A program made the translations under genes and the position numbers. 64,000 nucleotides of DNA from Proruminimicrobium sp964487915 (GTDB lineage: Bacteria > Elusimicrobiota > Endomicrobiia > Endomicrobiales > Endomicrobiaceae). How positions within the stretch are numbered: the stretch's first letter is position 1; each line of letters opens with the position of its first letter. Under the pieces are notes generated by a model. It was not told the origin of the DNA. It did no database searches and worked only from the letters and a program-made list of their open reading frames with translations. The stretch is taken from contig CAZASN010000004.1 of NCBI GenBank assembly GCA_964487915.1, positions 62,001 to 126,000 of the forward strand, in the 5' to 3' direction. Positions 34,293-42,779 of the stretch are shown here, one piece after another.

Positions 34293-35312
34293 TTAAAACT
34301 GTTTCAAAACCCTGACGTCATTTTCAAAGAGAACTCTCATGTCGTCAATCCCGTTTTTAAACATGGCAAACCGTTCAACTCCCATTCCGAAAGCGTATCC
34401 CGTATATTTTTCGCTGTCATAATTGACCGATTTAAAAACGTTCGGGTGCACCATTCCGCATCCGAGAACTTCAAGCCATCCGCTTTGTTTGCATACTCTG
34501 CATCCTTTTCCGCCGCAGATAACGCATTTTATGTCTACTTCGGCCGACGGCTCCGTAAACTGGAAATGAGAAGGTCTGAATCTCAGATCAATTTCCTGTC
34601 CGAATAATCTGTGTATAAATAACGAAAGAGTTCCTTTAAGTTCCGCAAACGTTATATTTTCTCCGACTACCAAGCCTTCAATCTGATGAAACGTCGCCGA
34701 ATGAGTCGCGTCGGTCGCTTCGTTTCTGTAAACTCTCCCGGGCACTACTACTCTTATAGGAGGTTTAGTCTGTTCCATAATATGTATCTGGGCCGGCGAA
34801 GTATGAGTTCTCAAAAGATTTTGAGAACCTTCAAGATAAAACGTGTCCTGAGTGTCTCTTGCAGGATGATCTTTCGGTATATTTAAAGCCTCAAAATTGT
34901 ACCAGTCTGTTTCAATCTCTTTTCCTTCGGCCACGTCAAAACCCAGAGAAACAAAAATATCCGTCATTTCCCGTATGGTTTTTGTTATTATATGCCTGTG
35001 TCCTTTTGAAAAAGGAAAAGCGAAAGCCGGCGAAATGTCAATCTTTTCGTTTTTCATTTTCTCTTCCAAAAGCAGGGTTGTTATTTCCTTTTTTTTGCAT
35101 TCAACCGCTTCGTTTAATTTTGTTTTAGCGGTATTTATTTCGGCTCCGAACTGTTTTTTTTCTTCTATTGAAAGTTCGGAAAGGTTTTTAAGCATTTCGG
35201 TAATCTTACCTTTCTTGCCGAGATATTCAATTCTTATTGTTTCTATATCGTTGAGCCCCGCGTTTTGAAGTTTTGACAGAGCTTCGTTTAAAATAGGTTC
35301 AATCTTGCTCAT
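34293..35312 (-). CDS. pheS: Phenylalanyl-tRNA synthetase alpha subunit
   Basis: The catalytic class II subunit. The 339-aa protein has an N-terminal coiled coil, motif 2 (VVVPGRVYRNEATDATHSATFHQIEGL) and motif 3 (GYAFGMGVERFAM), with the substrate-site QDTFYL. It carries the CVICGGKGCRVCKQSGW cysteine cluster found in many bacterial PheS. Its start overlaps the upstream TPR gene by 14 bp. Confidence 0.96.
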   Translation of the reverse strand: MSKIEPILNEALSKLQNAGLNDIETIRIEYLGKKGKITEMLKNLSELSIEEKKQFGAEINTAKTKLNEAVECKKKEITTLLLEEKMKNEKIDISPAFAFPFSKGHRHIITKTIREMTDIFVSLGFDVAEGKEIETDWYNFEALNIPKDHPARDTQDTFYLEGSQNLLRTHTSPAQIHIMEQTKPPIRVVVPGRVYRNEATDATHSATFHQIEGLVVGENITFAELKGTLSLFIHRLFGQEIDLRFRPSHFQFTEPSAEVDIKCVICGGKGCRVCKQSGWLEVLGCGMVHPNVFKSVNYDSEKYTGYAFGMGVERFAMFKNGIDDMRVLFENDVRVLKQF

Positions 35313-35598
35313 CGTCTTTAATTCCTATAAGTTTATTTAAATGTTCTTTCGCCACTTTGTTGTTTTTATCAAGAAGAAGCGTTTTTTCGTACATTTTTTT
35401 TGCTTCTTCGGGCTGTTTTTTATTTTCGTATATCAAACCCAAACTGCAATAAGCCTCTATGTTGGCCGGATTAAGTTTTAAAACTTTTTTAAATTCCTCG
35501 GCGGCTTCGTCAAACTTGCTGTTTAAAAAATAAAATGTCGCGGTTTCCTGCACAAGTTCTTCCTGGGTTTTTTTATTTTTTTCTTTAATGTTCATCAT
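35299..35598 (-). CDS. Small TPR protein
   Basis: This 99-aa cytoplasmic protein contains about two tetratricopeptide repeats (FYFLNSKFDEAAEEFKKVLK; AYCSLGLIYENKKQPEEAKK). It starts with MM; either Met could be used. There is no signal peptide. It lies between ktrA and pheS and overlaps pheS, so it is cotranslated with the synthetase. Its role is unknown. Confidence 0.7.
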   Translation of the reverse strand: MMNIKEKNKKTQEELVQETATFYFLNSKFDEAAEEFKKVLKLNPANIEAYCSLGLIYENKKQPEEAKKMYEKTLLLDKNNKVAKEHLNKLIGIKDDEQD

Positions 35599-35613
35599 AT
35601 AATTTCTTAACCT

Positions 35614-36309
35614 TTAATTATTATCCTTAAATTTTTCAATATCATTCTGTTTCCCTACAACTACTAAAATATCATGTTCTAAAATATCGTCTTCCGGTCC
35701 GGGTGCGACATTAACATCTTCAACTATATCCGTCTTTCCTTCATCGTTTATAAAAGGAGTCTGTCTTTTTATCGCTATTACGTTTAATCCGTGTTTGTTT
35801 CTTATTCCGGATTCTTTTATTGTTTTCCCGCAAAAATCTTTAGGAGCCAGTATTTCAACAAGATTGTAATCTTTTGAAAATTCAATCTGTTCCAAAATAT
35901 TCGGAGACACCATGCTGTCGGCAAGTTTTTCCGCCATTTCAAGTTCAGGATATACTACTTTATCGGCTCCGATTTTTGCCGCTATTTTTGAATGCCACTG
36001 GCTTACGCATTTTACGACTACGTTTCTTACTCCGAAATCTTTAACTATAAGCGTCGCGAGAATGCTTGTTTCAATATCTTCGCCTATTGAAATAACCACG
36101 GTATCGCAGTCTTTGATGCCTGCGTTTTCAAGCGATTTTTCATCCGTGGCGTCGGCAACGATCGCCTGCGTTACGGAATCGCTTATTTTATTGACTATTG
36201 TTTCATCAATATCTATCGCCAAAACCTGAGCATTTTTTTTAAACAGTTCTTTGGCAATGCTTGATCCGAAAGTTCCAAGACCGATTACTCCGAATTGTTT
36301 TTTTGCCAT
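35614..36309 (-). CDS. ktrA: Potassium uptake regulatory subunit (KtrA/TrkA RCK)
   Basis: The 231-aa protein has an RCK N domain with Rossmann motif FGVIGLGTFGSSIAKELFKK and acidic DID, then VVISIGEDIETSILATLIVK, followed by an RCK C (TrkA-C) domain (YNLVEILAPKDFCGKTIKES). Such octameric rings bind ATP/ADP/NAD(H) or c-di-AMP and gate the KtrB/TrkH channel. It directly follows the membrane subunit with 11 bp between. Confidence 0.92.
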   Translation of the reverse strand: MAKKQFGVIGLGTFGSSIAKELFKKNAQVLAIDIDETIVNKISDSVTQAIVADATDEKSLENAGIKDCDTVVISIGEDIETSILATLIVKDFGVRNVVVKCVSQWHSKIAAKIGADKVVYPELEMAEKLADSMVSPNILEQIEFSKDYNLVEILAPKDFCGKTIKESGIRNKHGLNVIAIKRQTPFINDEGKTDIVEDVNVAPGPEDDILEHDILVVVGKQNDIEKFKDNN

Positions 36310-36320
36310 AGATTCTCCTT

Positions 36321-37640
36321 TTAGGCTATAAGCACTTTTGCGTCAGGATATTTTATGTTACCCTGCACGGATTTGCTGTTCATTAAATATATAAGAACGG
36401 TTACCGTGCCGACTCTCCCTATAAACATTGACAATATCAGCACTATTCTTCCTATATCTGATACTGACGACGTGATTCCGAGCGAAAGACCAACAGTGCA
36501 GCATGCGGATACCGATTCAAATATGACTTTAAGAGGCTCAAGATTTCTTTCAGTCCAAAGCAACGCCGTAATAGACGCCAAAACAAAAACAGCCATCAAT
36601 ATAAATACAGCCAAAGATTTTTTGATTAAATCAATATCAATGTTTCTTCCGGCAAAAGGGTATGAAGAGTTGCCTTTTAAAAGGCTTCTTACAAATACAA
36701 AGATCAAAGGAAGCGTTGTTATCTTAACGCCTCCGGCCGTACTTCCGGGGCCTGCGCCTATAAACATAAGTATAATTAGAACAAAGGCTCCGAAATTTGT
36801 TATTAATCCGGTAGGGATTGAGTTAAATCCCGCGGTTCTGGCGCTTACTATTTGAAAAAAAGCATTATTTGTCATGTAAAACCATGAATTATCGTTTAGA
36901 GACAATGCTATAAATTCGCTTAAAAAGAAAGAACAAAAACCTAAAACTATAAGCCCGGCCGTCATCCACAGAACAACTTTTGAATGAAACGTCAGTCTTA
37001 TATTTTTCCCTCTGAATTTGTCAATCAAGTCAACAAGCACAAAAAAACCGAGTCCGCCTAAAATAATAAGCGCGGCAATCGTATATAACAACGGCGCATT
37101 TTGCGAAAAGCCTTCAAGACTTGTTGAAAATACGCTGAATCCGGCGTTACAGAATGCCGAAATGGAATGGAATAACGCATAATATGCGGATTGCCCGAGA
37201 GGATAAGTTTTTAAAAAAATAAATGTTAAAACAACCGCTCCGGCTAATTCTATTCCGAGTGAAATCAGTATTATTTTTGTTAACAGTTTAAATAATTCAT
37301 TAAAAGAGCTTATATCAAAAAGTTCCTGCATTATTTTTCTGTCTTTTAAAGCTATTTTACCGAGTAAAATACCTATACCCGTTGAAACTAACATGTATCC
37401 GAGACCGCCTATCTGTATAAGGAACAATATAACCCATTGACCGAAAGTCGTATAGTAAGTTCCTATGTCTACAACGGATAAACCCGTCACGCATACCGCC
37501 GAAGTGGCGGTAAAAAGACAGGTTAATGCCGAAAAAACGGCTTCGCTTTGTCTTGAAAAAGGCAGACATAACAACAGCGTTCCAATTAATATGACTGCCG
37601 TGAAAAATAATATTATCGCCCTTACAGGTGACGAATTCAT
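36321..37640 (-). CDS. ktrB: Potassium uptake membrane subunit (KtrB/TrkH family)
   Basis: The 439-aa integral membrane protein has four M1-P-M2-like repeats with selectivity-filter glycines in SAVCVTGLSVVD, SAFCNAGFSVF, RTAGFNSIPTG and CCTVGLSLG, and the SxGGxK-type GPGSTAGGVKITTLPL loop. With the RCK subunit it takes up K+ driven by the membrane potential or Na+. It starts 7 bp after rplT, an unusual neighbour. Confidence 0.92.
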   Translation of the reverse strand: MNSSPVRAIILFFTAVILIGTLLLCLPFSRQSEAVFSALTCLFTATSAVCVTGLSVVDIGTYYTTFGQWVILFLIQIGGLGYMLVSTGIGILLGKIALKDRKIMQELFDISSFNELFKLLTKIILISLGIELAGAVVLTFIFLKTYPLGQSAYYALFHSISAFCNAGFSVFSTSLEGFSQNAPLLYTIAALIILGGLGFFVLVDLIDKFRGKNIRLTFHSKVVLWMTAGLIVLGFCSFFLSEFIALSLNDNSWFYMTNNAFFQIVSARTAGFNSIPTGLITNFGAFVLIILMFIGAGPGSTAGGVKITTLPLIFVFVRSLLKGNSSYPFAGRNIDIDLIKKSLAVFILMAVFVLASITALLWTERNLEPLKVIFESVSACCTVGLSLGITSSVSDIGRIVLILSMFIGRVGTVTVLIYLMNSKSVQGNIKYPDAKVLIA

Positions 37641-37647
37641 TTTTTAA

Positions 37648-37995
37648 TTAAGAAGCTTTTGCAATATCAACAAGCTGTTTAAACGTGGCGTTATCATTTA
37701 TAGCTATTTCCGCAAGCATTTTTCTGTCAATTATAACATTAGCTTTTTTTAATCCGGAAATAAACCTGTTGTATGACATTCCTTCTTCTCTTACGGCGGC
37801 ATTAAGCCTTACAATCCACATGCTTCTGAAAGTTCCTTTGCGGTCCTTTCTGTCATTATATGCATAAACAAGAGACTTTTCAACCTGCTGAATAACCATT
37901 CTCCAACGGTTTTTCTTTGTCGCATAATAACCTTTTGCAAGTCTAAAAGTTTTTTTCTTTCTTTGTCTTGTATAAACAACGCTTTTTGCTCTCAT
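37648..37995 (-). CDS. rplT: 50S ribosomal protein L20
   Basis: This 115-aa basic protein has the L20 pattern of an extended N-terminal arm (RKKTFRLAKGYYATKKNRWR) and globular end (MSYNRFISGLKKANVIIDRK). It is an early assembly protein binding 23S rRNA. In other bacteria L20 also represses this operon by binding its leader; the leader at 38815-38922 could be its target. Confidence 0.97.
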   Translation of the reverse strand: MRAKSVVYTRQRKKKTFRLAKGYYATKKNRWRMVIQQVEKSLVYAYNDRKDRKGTFRSMWIVRLNAAVREEGMSYNRFISGLKKANVIIDRKMLAEIAINDNATFKQLVDIAKAS

Positions 37996-38037
37996 TTTAT
38001 ATCTCTCCTTTGAGTTTGCTCTAATTAAAAATTTTTA

Positions 38038-38238
38038 TTAAACGGAATAAGGCATGAATTTCTTCATTCTGTTCATATCCGTATCATTTACTATATCTGA
38101 TTTTCTGAGCGCTCTTCCTTTTTTTGACTTCATTCCGGTCAATAAATGTCTCTGGCCGGGTTTTTTATACTTTATTTTACCTGTGCCGGTAACCTTAAAC
38201 CTTTTTTTTGCGCCGCTGTGGGTTTTCATTTTAGGCAT
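38038..38238 (-). CDS. rpmI: 50S ribosomal protein L35
   Basis: The 66-aa basic protein MPKMKTHSGAKKRFKVTGTG is a clear L35, ending with RMKKFMPYSV. Its ATG overlaps the last codons of infC by 8 bp, so the two are translationally coupled, and rplT follows 42 bp on. Confidence 0.96.
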   Translation of the reverse strand: MPKMKTHSGAKKRFKVTGTGKIKYKKPGQRHLLTGMKSKKGRALRKSDIVNDTDMNRMKKFMPYSV

Positions 38239-38788
38239 TTTTTATCTCCTCTGTGGTATTTTTATTTTTTGATTCTTTTTTTCTCGGATTTAAAGTAAGA
38301 AAAGATCTTGTTCCCATTGAAGAAATCCTTCCTTCCGCGCCTGCGATGTCTGCAACCTGTTCTTTTACTTTCTCTAAAATTGCAAATCCTAAATCTTTAT
38401 GCTGCATTTCTCTTCCGGAAAACATAACCGTCAGCTGTACGTTGTCCCCGTCCGTTAAGAATTCTCTGATTCTTTTAATTTTTACGTCCAAATCGTGTTC
38501 GGCTATTCTTGTTCTTAAACGAACTTCTTTTAATTGTATGGTTTTTTGTTTTTTCCTGGATTCCTTTTCTTTTTTTGCAATCTCATAACGGAACTTTGAA
38601 AATTCGGTTATTTTGCATACCGGAGGTTTGGCCATCGGTGAAATTTCAATCAAATCTTTTCCCGCAGCCTGCGCCCGCGACAATGCTTCTGCTATAGGCA
38701 CAATTCCCGCCGCGACTCCGTTTTCGTCAATCAGCCTTACTTCAGGAACTCTTATGTACTGGTTAGTACGATATCTCTTCGTATCTAT
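38231..38788 (-). CDS. infC: Translation initiation factor IF-3, inferred AUA start
   Basis: IF3 keeps 30S subunits free and proofreads start codons. The first ATG-type start at 38701 would give only 156 aa and lose the conserved N terminus. Reading upstream gives DTKRYRTNQYIRVPEVRLID then ENGVAAGIVPIAEALSRAQ, the normal IF3 beginning. The frame reaches ATA at 38788-38786, five bases after GGAGG (38798-38794), and an in-frame TAA lies upstream with no ATG, GTG or TTG between. The start is therefore ATA and the length 185 aa. Known infC genes use rare codons such as AUU for autocontrol by IF3; AUA would serve the same purpose. Confidence 0.9.
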   Translation of the reverse strand: MDTKRYRTNQYIRVPEVRLIDENGVAAGIVPIAEALSRAQAAGKDLIEISPMAKPPVCKITEFSKFRYEIAKKEKESRKKQKTIQLKEVRLRTRIAEHDLDVKIKRIREFLTDGDNVQLTVMFSGREMQHKDLGFAILEKVKEQVADIAGAEGRISSMGTRSFLTLNPRKKESKNKNTTEEIKNA

Positions 38789-38814
38789 GACGTCCTCCCT
38801 GTAGTTTTATCTAC

Positions 38815-38922
38815 ACAAAAATAAAAAATAGAACGGATAAAAACCCGTCCCATACGATATAACAAACGCTATACAATATATATTTAACCTTTTTCCCAGA
38901 GGGTGAAGGTGAGCCGGGACGG
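38815..38922 (-). promoter_or_regulatory. infC operon leader with candidate attenuator (L20-leader-like)
   Basis: In the transcript, CCGTCCC (38922-38916) can pair with GGGACGG (38851-38845). The same GGACGG also forms the 5' arm of a hairpin 38850-38831 (GGACGGG with TCCGTTC) followed by a U-rich tract (38830-38815), an intrinsic terminator. The two folds are mutually exclusive, which is the form of a transcription attenuator. L20 leaders upstream of infC-rpmI-rplT are known in Firmicutes; homology is not claimed, only similar logic and position. Confidence 0.55.
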
Positions 38923-38947
38923 CTGCTTTAATATCCAACTTTGCAGT

Positions 38948-38976
38948 ATTCTATATAAAATATATCAAATTGTCAA
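38948..38976 (-). promoter_or_regulatory. Promoter of infC operon
   Basis: On the minus strand TTGACA (38976-38971), 17-bp spacer, TAGAAT (38953-38948). It is placed so that the transcript begins just upstream of the candidate attenuator. Its -35 box overlaps that of the divergent promoter at 38970-38998. Confidence 0.7.
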
Positions 38977-38998
38977 TATTTGTTATATTTGATAAAAT
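38970..38998 (+). promoter_or_regulatory. Promoter of glycosyltransferase cluster
   Basis: TTGTCA (38970-38975), 17-bp spacer, TAAAAT (38993-38998), about 37 bp before the ATG at 39036. It is back-to-back with the infC promoter, with -35 boxes on the same bases. Confidence 0.6.
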
Positions 38999-39035
38999 AC
39001 AAAACGGCATTTACTTTAATTTATCGGAAAAAAAT

Positions 39036-40001
39036 ATGAAAATTTTAATTGTCAAACCCAGTTCTTTCGGAGATATTATACAGGCAAATCCAATATTACA
39101 GGCTATTAAAACGGTATGGCCCGTAAGTAAGATAGACTGGCTTGTTTTTAAACAATGGGAACAGGCGGTAAAATTATTTCCCAACGTAAATAAGATAAAA
39201 GTTTGGGATAAAGACGGCGGAATAAAAGCTTTTTTCGATATTTTAAAAGACTGCAATAAAGAAAATTACGATATTGCCATAGATTTACAGGGGCTTTTGA
39301 GAACCGCATTGTTTACAAGACTGTTGAATGCGAAACAAAAAATAGGGGTAAGCGGAATGAAAGAATTCAGCTGGCTTCTTATCAAACAGCCTTATAAAAG
39401 AGATCCTAAACAAAACGCCGTTATCAGAAATTTAAAGTCTTTAACGTATCTTACCGGACAGCAATACCGTGTTGATTTTAAAATTAAAACGGAAGATAAC
39501 GCCGATGTTTTTGAAAAATATAAAATAAAAAACGATGAAAAAATTATAGCTTTTGTGCCGTTTTCAAGAGGCAAAACAAAAAATTGGAACGTACAGTACT
39601 ATTTAAAACTTGCCGGGATGATAAAAAAATACGACGACGTTAAAATTATTGTTTTAGGTTCAAAAAGCGATTACGGAAAACTAAGATCTAAATATACCGT
39701 TGATTTGTGCGGAAGGACTGACATAAGCGGATTAGCCGATATTTTAAAAAGATGCGTTTTTGTTGTAGGCGGAGACACCGGTCCGATGCACCTTGCAAAC
39801 GCGATGGGAATAAAAAGTCTGTTTATATTCGGAGGATCGGATATTAACGAGACGGCTCCGTACGGCGGCAATTCAATAGTTTTAAATTCCGGATTAAAAT
39901 GCAGTCCGTGCAGGGGCAGATGCAAATATACTATTGAAAGATGTCTTGAAGAAATAAAACCGAGAACGGTATTTGAGAACATAAAAAAATGGATAAAATA
40001 A
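39036..40001 (+). CDS. GT9 heptosyltransferase-like glycosyltransferase
   Basis: The frame is open from 38970, but that ATG lies inside the promoter; ATG 39036 begins MKILIVKPSSFGDIIQANPI, the standard family N terminus, after CGGAAAAA. The family transfers ADP-heptose or related sugars to lipid A-core. C-terminal VFVVGGDTGPMHLANAMGIK and a CSPCRGRCKYTIERC segment are typical of WaaF/WaaC/RfaQ-type enzymes. The product is 321 aa. It overlaps a second GT9 gene by 13 bp; two consecutive heptose transfers are plausible. Confidence 0.88.
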   Translation: MKILIVKPSSFGDIIQANPILQAIKTVWPVSKIDWLVFKQWEQAVKLFPNVNKIKVWDKDGGIKAFFDILKDCNKENYDIAIDLQGLLRTALFTRLLNAKQKIGVSGMKEFSWLLIKQPYKRDPKQNAVIRNLKSLTYLTGQQYRVDFKIKTEDNADVFEKYKIKNDEKIIAFVPFSRGKTKNWNVQYYLKLAGMIKKYDDVKIIVLGSKSDYGKLRSKYTVDLCGRTDISGLADILKRCVFVVGGDTGPMHLANAMGIKSLFIFGGSDINETAPYGGNSIVLNSGLKCSPCRGRCKYTIERCLEEIKPRTVFENIKKWIK

Positions 40002-40930
40002 TTTTATTTCATATGAACCAATTGGGCGATTTATTATTTTCTCTGCCTGTATTGCTGGCAGCAAAAAACCGTTATCCGGATGTAAAAATTTATTCCGTTA
40101 TCAGACCGAATTTAGCCGGTCTTTTGAAATCCGCAAATCTTGCCGATAAAATTTTTATAAAAGAAAAGAATTTTTTAAAGAGATTACGATTGATAAAAGA
40201 TATAAGAAAAGAAAATATAAATACGGCGCTTCTTTTTTCGGAATCTCCGGAAAGTTTGATAACGGCGTTCTGCTGCGGGATAAAAAACAGGGCCGGATTT
40301 CAAACCTCAAGCTTAAATTTTTTATTAACGCTTAAAGCCGGTAAAACCGGAGTTCCTTCTCTGAAAAACAATATAAATCTTGCTAAAACTGCCGGAATTG
40401 ACAACGTAAAAACTGATTATACGGGCATTATAAAAGCAGGAGTTCAAAGCGGTAAAAACGCGGATAGATGGCTTGCCGATAATAATTTGAGAGAAAAAGA
40501 TTTTATAATCATATCGGCCGGAGCAAGCGCAAGACGCAAAGATAAATGTCTTAAAAACGAAGTTTGGGTTGAAACGATTGATAAATTGCACGAAATGGAT
40601 AAAAATGTTGTAATAATAGGGGCAAAATGGGAAACGGAATACATTAAATCAATAACCGAAAAATGCAAAAAAGAACCTAAAATATACTGTCCCGAAAACG
40701 GTTTGGAAGATATGGCGGGATTTATAGAAAAAGCCGGATTTTTTATAGGCATAGATTCGGGACTTATGCATTTGTCGGCAAGTTTGGGAATAAGATGCAT
40801 AGCATTATACGGCGCTACAGATCCCGGACAGATAGGTCCGCAGCCTTTGGAAAAACATATTATAATTAAAAAAAATACTACAAAAGATATTGGTTCAAAT
40901 GATATAATTGAACAGATAAAAAAGTTATAA
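39989..40930 (+). CDS. Second GT9 heptosyltransferase-like glycosyltransferase
   Basis: The 313-aa GT9 protein begins ILFHMNQLGDLLFSLPVLLA (the GD after L is conserved in the family) and has FIIISAGASARRKDKCLKNE and GFFIGIDSGLMHLSASLGIR near the donor site. Sequence is clearly diverged from the upstream GT9, so it probably attaches a different sugar. It is encoded in the same run as a PIG-L deacetylase, GT4, lpxK and gmhB, a lipopolysaccharide-core cluster. Confidence 0.86.
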   Translation: MDKIILFHMNQLGDLLFSLPVLLAAKNRYPDVKIYSVIRPNLAGLLKSANLADKIFIKEKNFLKRLRLIKDIRKENINTALLFSESPESLITAFCCGIKNRAGFQTSSLNFLLTLKAGKTGVPSLKNNINLAKTAGIDNVKTDYTGIIKAGVQSGKNADRWLADNNLREKDFIIISAGASARRKDKCLKNEVWVETIDKLHEMDKNVVIIGAKWETEYIKSITEKCKKEPKIYCPENGLEDMAGFIEKAGFFIGIDSGLMHLSASLGIRCIALYGATDPGQIGPQPLEKHIIIKKNTTKDIGSNDIIEQIKKL

Positions 40931-40961
40931 TCCGCATACATTAAAATAAGAGGTAAAATTA

Positions 40962-41672
40962 ATGAAATATTCAAATTACAGAAGTATATTCAGAATGTAT
41001 GAATATATACAGCCTTTTTTAAAATATTCAACGCCCGTTGAAGAATCGTTGCCCGGAAATAATGTTTTGGTAATCGCGCCTCATCAGGACGACGAATCAA
41101 TAGGATGCGGCGGCACGATAATAAAACACGTAAAAAACGGCGGTCATCTTGAAATAGTTTTCTGCACATCGGATAATGACAGAGCTTCCGAAACAGCCGA
41201 AGCGGCAAAAATTCTCGGATCAAGCGTAAATCATTTTCTTCAGTTTGAAGTTGGAACTTTGCATTCCATGGAGTCGGCTTTGGCTTCAAGATTTAATAAG
41301 GTTTTTGAAAAATATTCGCCTGATATTATTTTTCTTCCGTTTATGCTTGATAATCACGCAGACCATATAGCAATATCAAGAGCGTTTGCCGTCGCGTATA
41401 AAAAAAATCCGACAGACTGTCTTATATACGCATATCCAGTATGGGGAACTTTAATGCCGAACGTCATATCGGACATATCCGGAGTATGGGAAGATAAAAA
41501 AAGAGCCGTGGAATGTTATAAATCGCAGACTGCCACAAGAGATTACGTTAAAATGTGTTCGTCAATTTCGCAGTTTTGGGCTGTCGTTAAAGGTAAAAAT
41601 ATCGAATATGCCGAAACATTTTTTAAAGCTACCGCAAAAGAATATGTTTCTCTTGTTAAAAGAGTTTTATAA
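40962..41672 (+). CDS. PIG-L/LmbE-family deacetylase
   Basis: Zinc-dependent N-acetylglucosaminyl deacetylases of this family have a PHxDDE motif, here VIAPHQDDESIGCGGTI, and a second metal ligand in DNHADHIAISRAF. The 236-aa length is normal. Substrates are GlcNAc-containing lipids or glycosides; the position between glycosyltransferases suggests deacetylation of an outer-membrane glycan. ATG 40962 is preceded by AGAGG. Confidence 0.87.
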   Translation: MKYSNYRSIFRMYEYIQPFLKYSTPVEESLPGNNVLVIAPHQDDESIGCGGTIIKHVKNGGHLEIVFCTSDNDRASETAEAAKILGSSVNHFLQFEVGTLHSMESALASRFNKVFEKYSPDIIFLPFMLDNHADHIAISRAFAVAYKKNPTDCLIYAYPVWGTLMPNVISDISGVWEDKKRAVECYKSQTATRDYVKMCSSISQFWAVVKGKNIEYAETFFKATAKEYVSLVKRVL

Positions 41673-41675
41673 TTT

Positions 41676-42779
41676 ATGAACAGAAAAAAAGTTTTATTTA
41701 TATTTTCGTCATTTTCTTTCGGCGGAGCCGAAAAGATGACGGCCGCATCGGCCGTCGCTTTAAACAAATACAGCCCGGATTTTAAAGCCGTTATGGCGGC
41801 TCCCAAAGACAGCAGTCTGAATAAATATTCAAAAGAAAAAGATATTGAAACGTTTGATTTTGAGTGCCGCGGTACTTTTACTCCTTCGGGAATATTTAGG
41901 CTTATAAGAATTATCCAGAAAGAAAAAATATCAATAATTCACGTTAAACAGGGAAAATTATTTTGGACGGCCCTTTTTATGAAAATATTTTTTCCTTCCG
42001 TAAAAGTCGTTCTTCACAGAACGCAGGACACCAGACACAAGTGGTACTCCAGATACCATTACAGATTTGCCGATAAAGTCCTTACGGTTTCCGAAGCGAT
42101 AAGAAAAAATATAATTAATATAGACGGAGCGCCTGAAAAAAACGTTAGAACTCTTTATAACGGTTTTGATTTTGAATCTTTCACAAAAGACACGGATGCT
42201 TCCGATGTTATAAAAGAATACGGTTTGGAAAATAAAACGGTTATAGGAACGGTCGGGGCAATGGTGTCTCTTGAAGGAAAAGGGCAGACATACCTCATGG
42301 ACGCGGTTGCAAAAATAAGAACCCAATATCCAAATTTGGCGTGTCTTTTGATAGGAGACGGACCAGGCAGAAAAGAACAGGAAAAATATGCCGAAACTCA
42401 CGGAGTCGGAGACATCGTAATTTTTGCCGGTTATAAAAAAAATGTGGCCAAATACATAAACGCAATGGATATTTTTTGTTTATTGTCATGCGATACGGAA
42501 GGGTTCGGCAATGTAAATATAGAAGCTCAGGCTTTGGCAAAACCTGTTATAACTACAAATATAGGCGGCATACCGGAAACGGTTATTGACAATAAAACCG
42601 CTCTGATAATAAACCCCAGAGACGTAAATGCTCTTGTCGCCGCTTTAAAACGGTTATTGAACGATAAAGATTATGCCGCAAATATGGGAGCCGAAGGTAA
42701 AAAATTTGTTGAAAACGAATTTACAGACAGAAAGATGGTCTCAAACCTATCGGAAATTTATAAGGAAATTTTAAAATGA
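41676..42779 (+). CDS. GT4-family glycosyltransferase
   Basis: This 367-aa retaining glycosyltransferase has a GT-B fold: N-terminal FIFSSFSFGGAEKMTAASAV, middle VLTVSEAIRKNIIN, donor-site VIGTVGAMVSLEGKGQTYLM and the E-x7-E motif EGFGNVNIEAQALAKPVITT. Donor and acceptor sugars cannot be told. It lies 3 bp after the PIG-L gene and overlaps lpxK. Confidence 0.87.
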   Translation: MNRKKVLFIFSSFSFGGAEKMTAASAVALNKYSPDFKAVMAAPKDSSLNKYSKEKDIETFDFECRGTFTPSGIFRLIRIIQKEKISIIHVKQGKLFWTALFMKIFFPSVKVVLHRTQDTRHKWYSRYHYRFADKVLTVSEAIRKNIINIDGAPEKNVRTLYNGFDFESFTKDTDASDVIKEYGLENKTVIGTVGAMVSLEGKGQTYLMDAVAKIRTQYPNLACLLIGDGPGRKEQEKYAETHGVGDIVIFAGYKKNVAKYINAMDIFCLLSCDTEGFGNVNIEAQALAKPVITTNIGGIPETVIDNKTALIINPRDVNALVAALKRLLNDKDYAANMGAEGKKFVENEFTDRKMVSNLSEIYKEILK

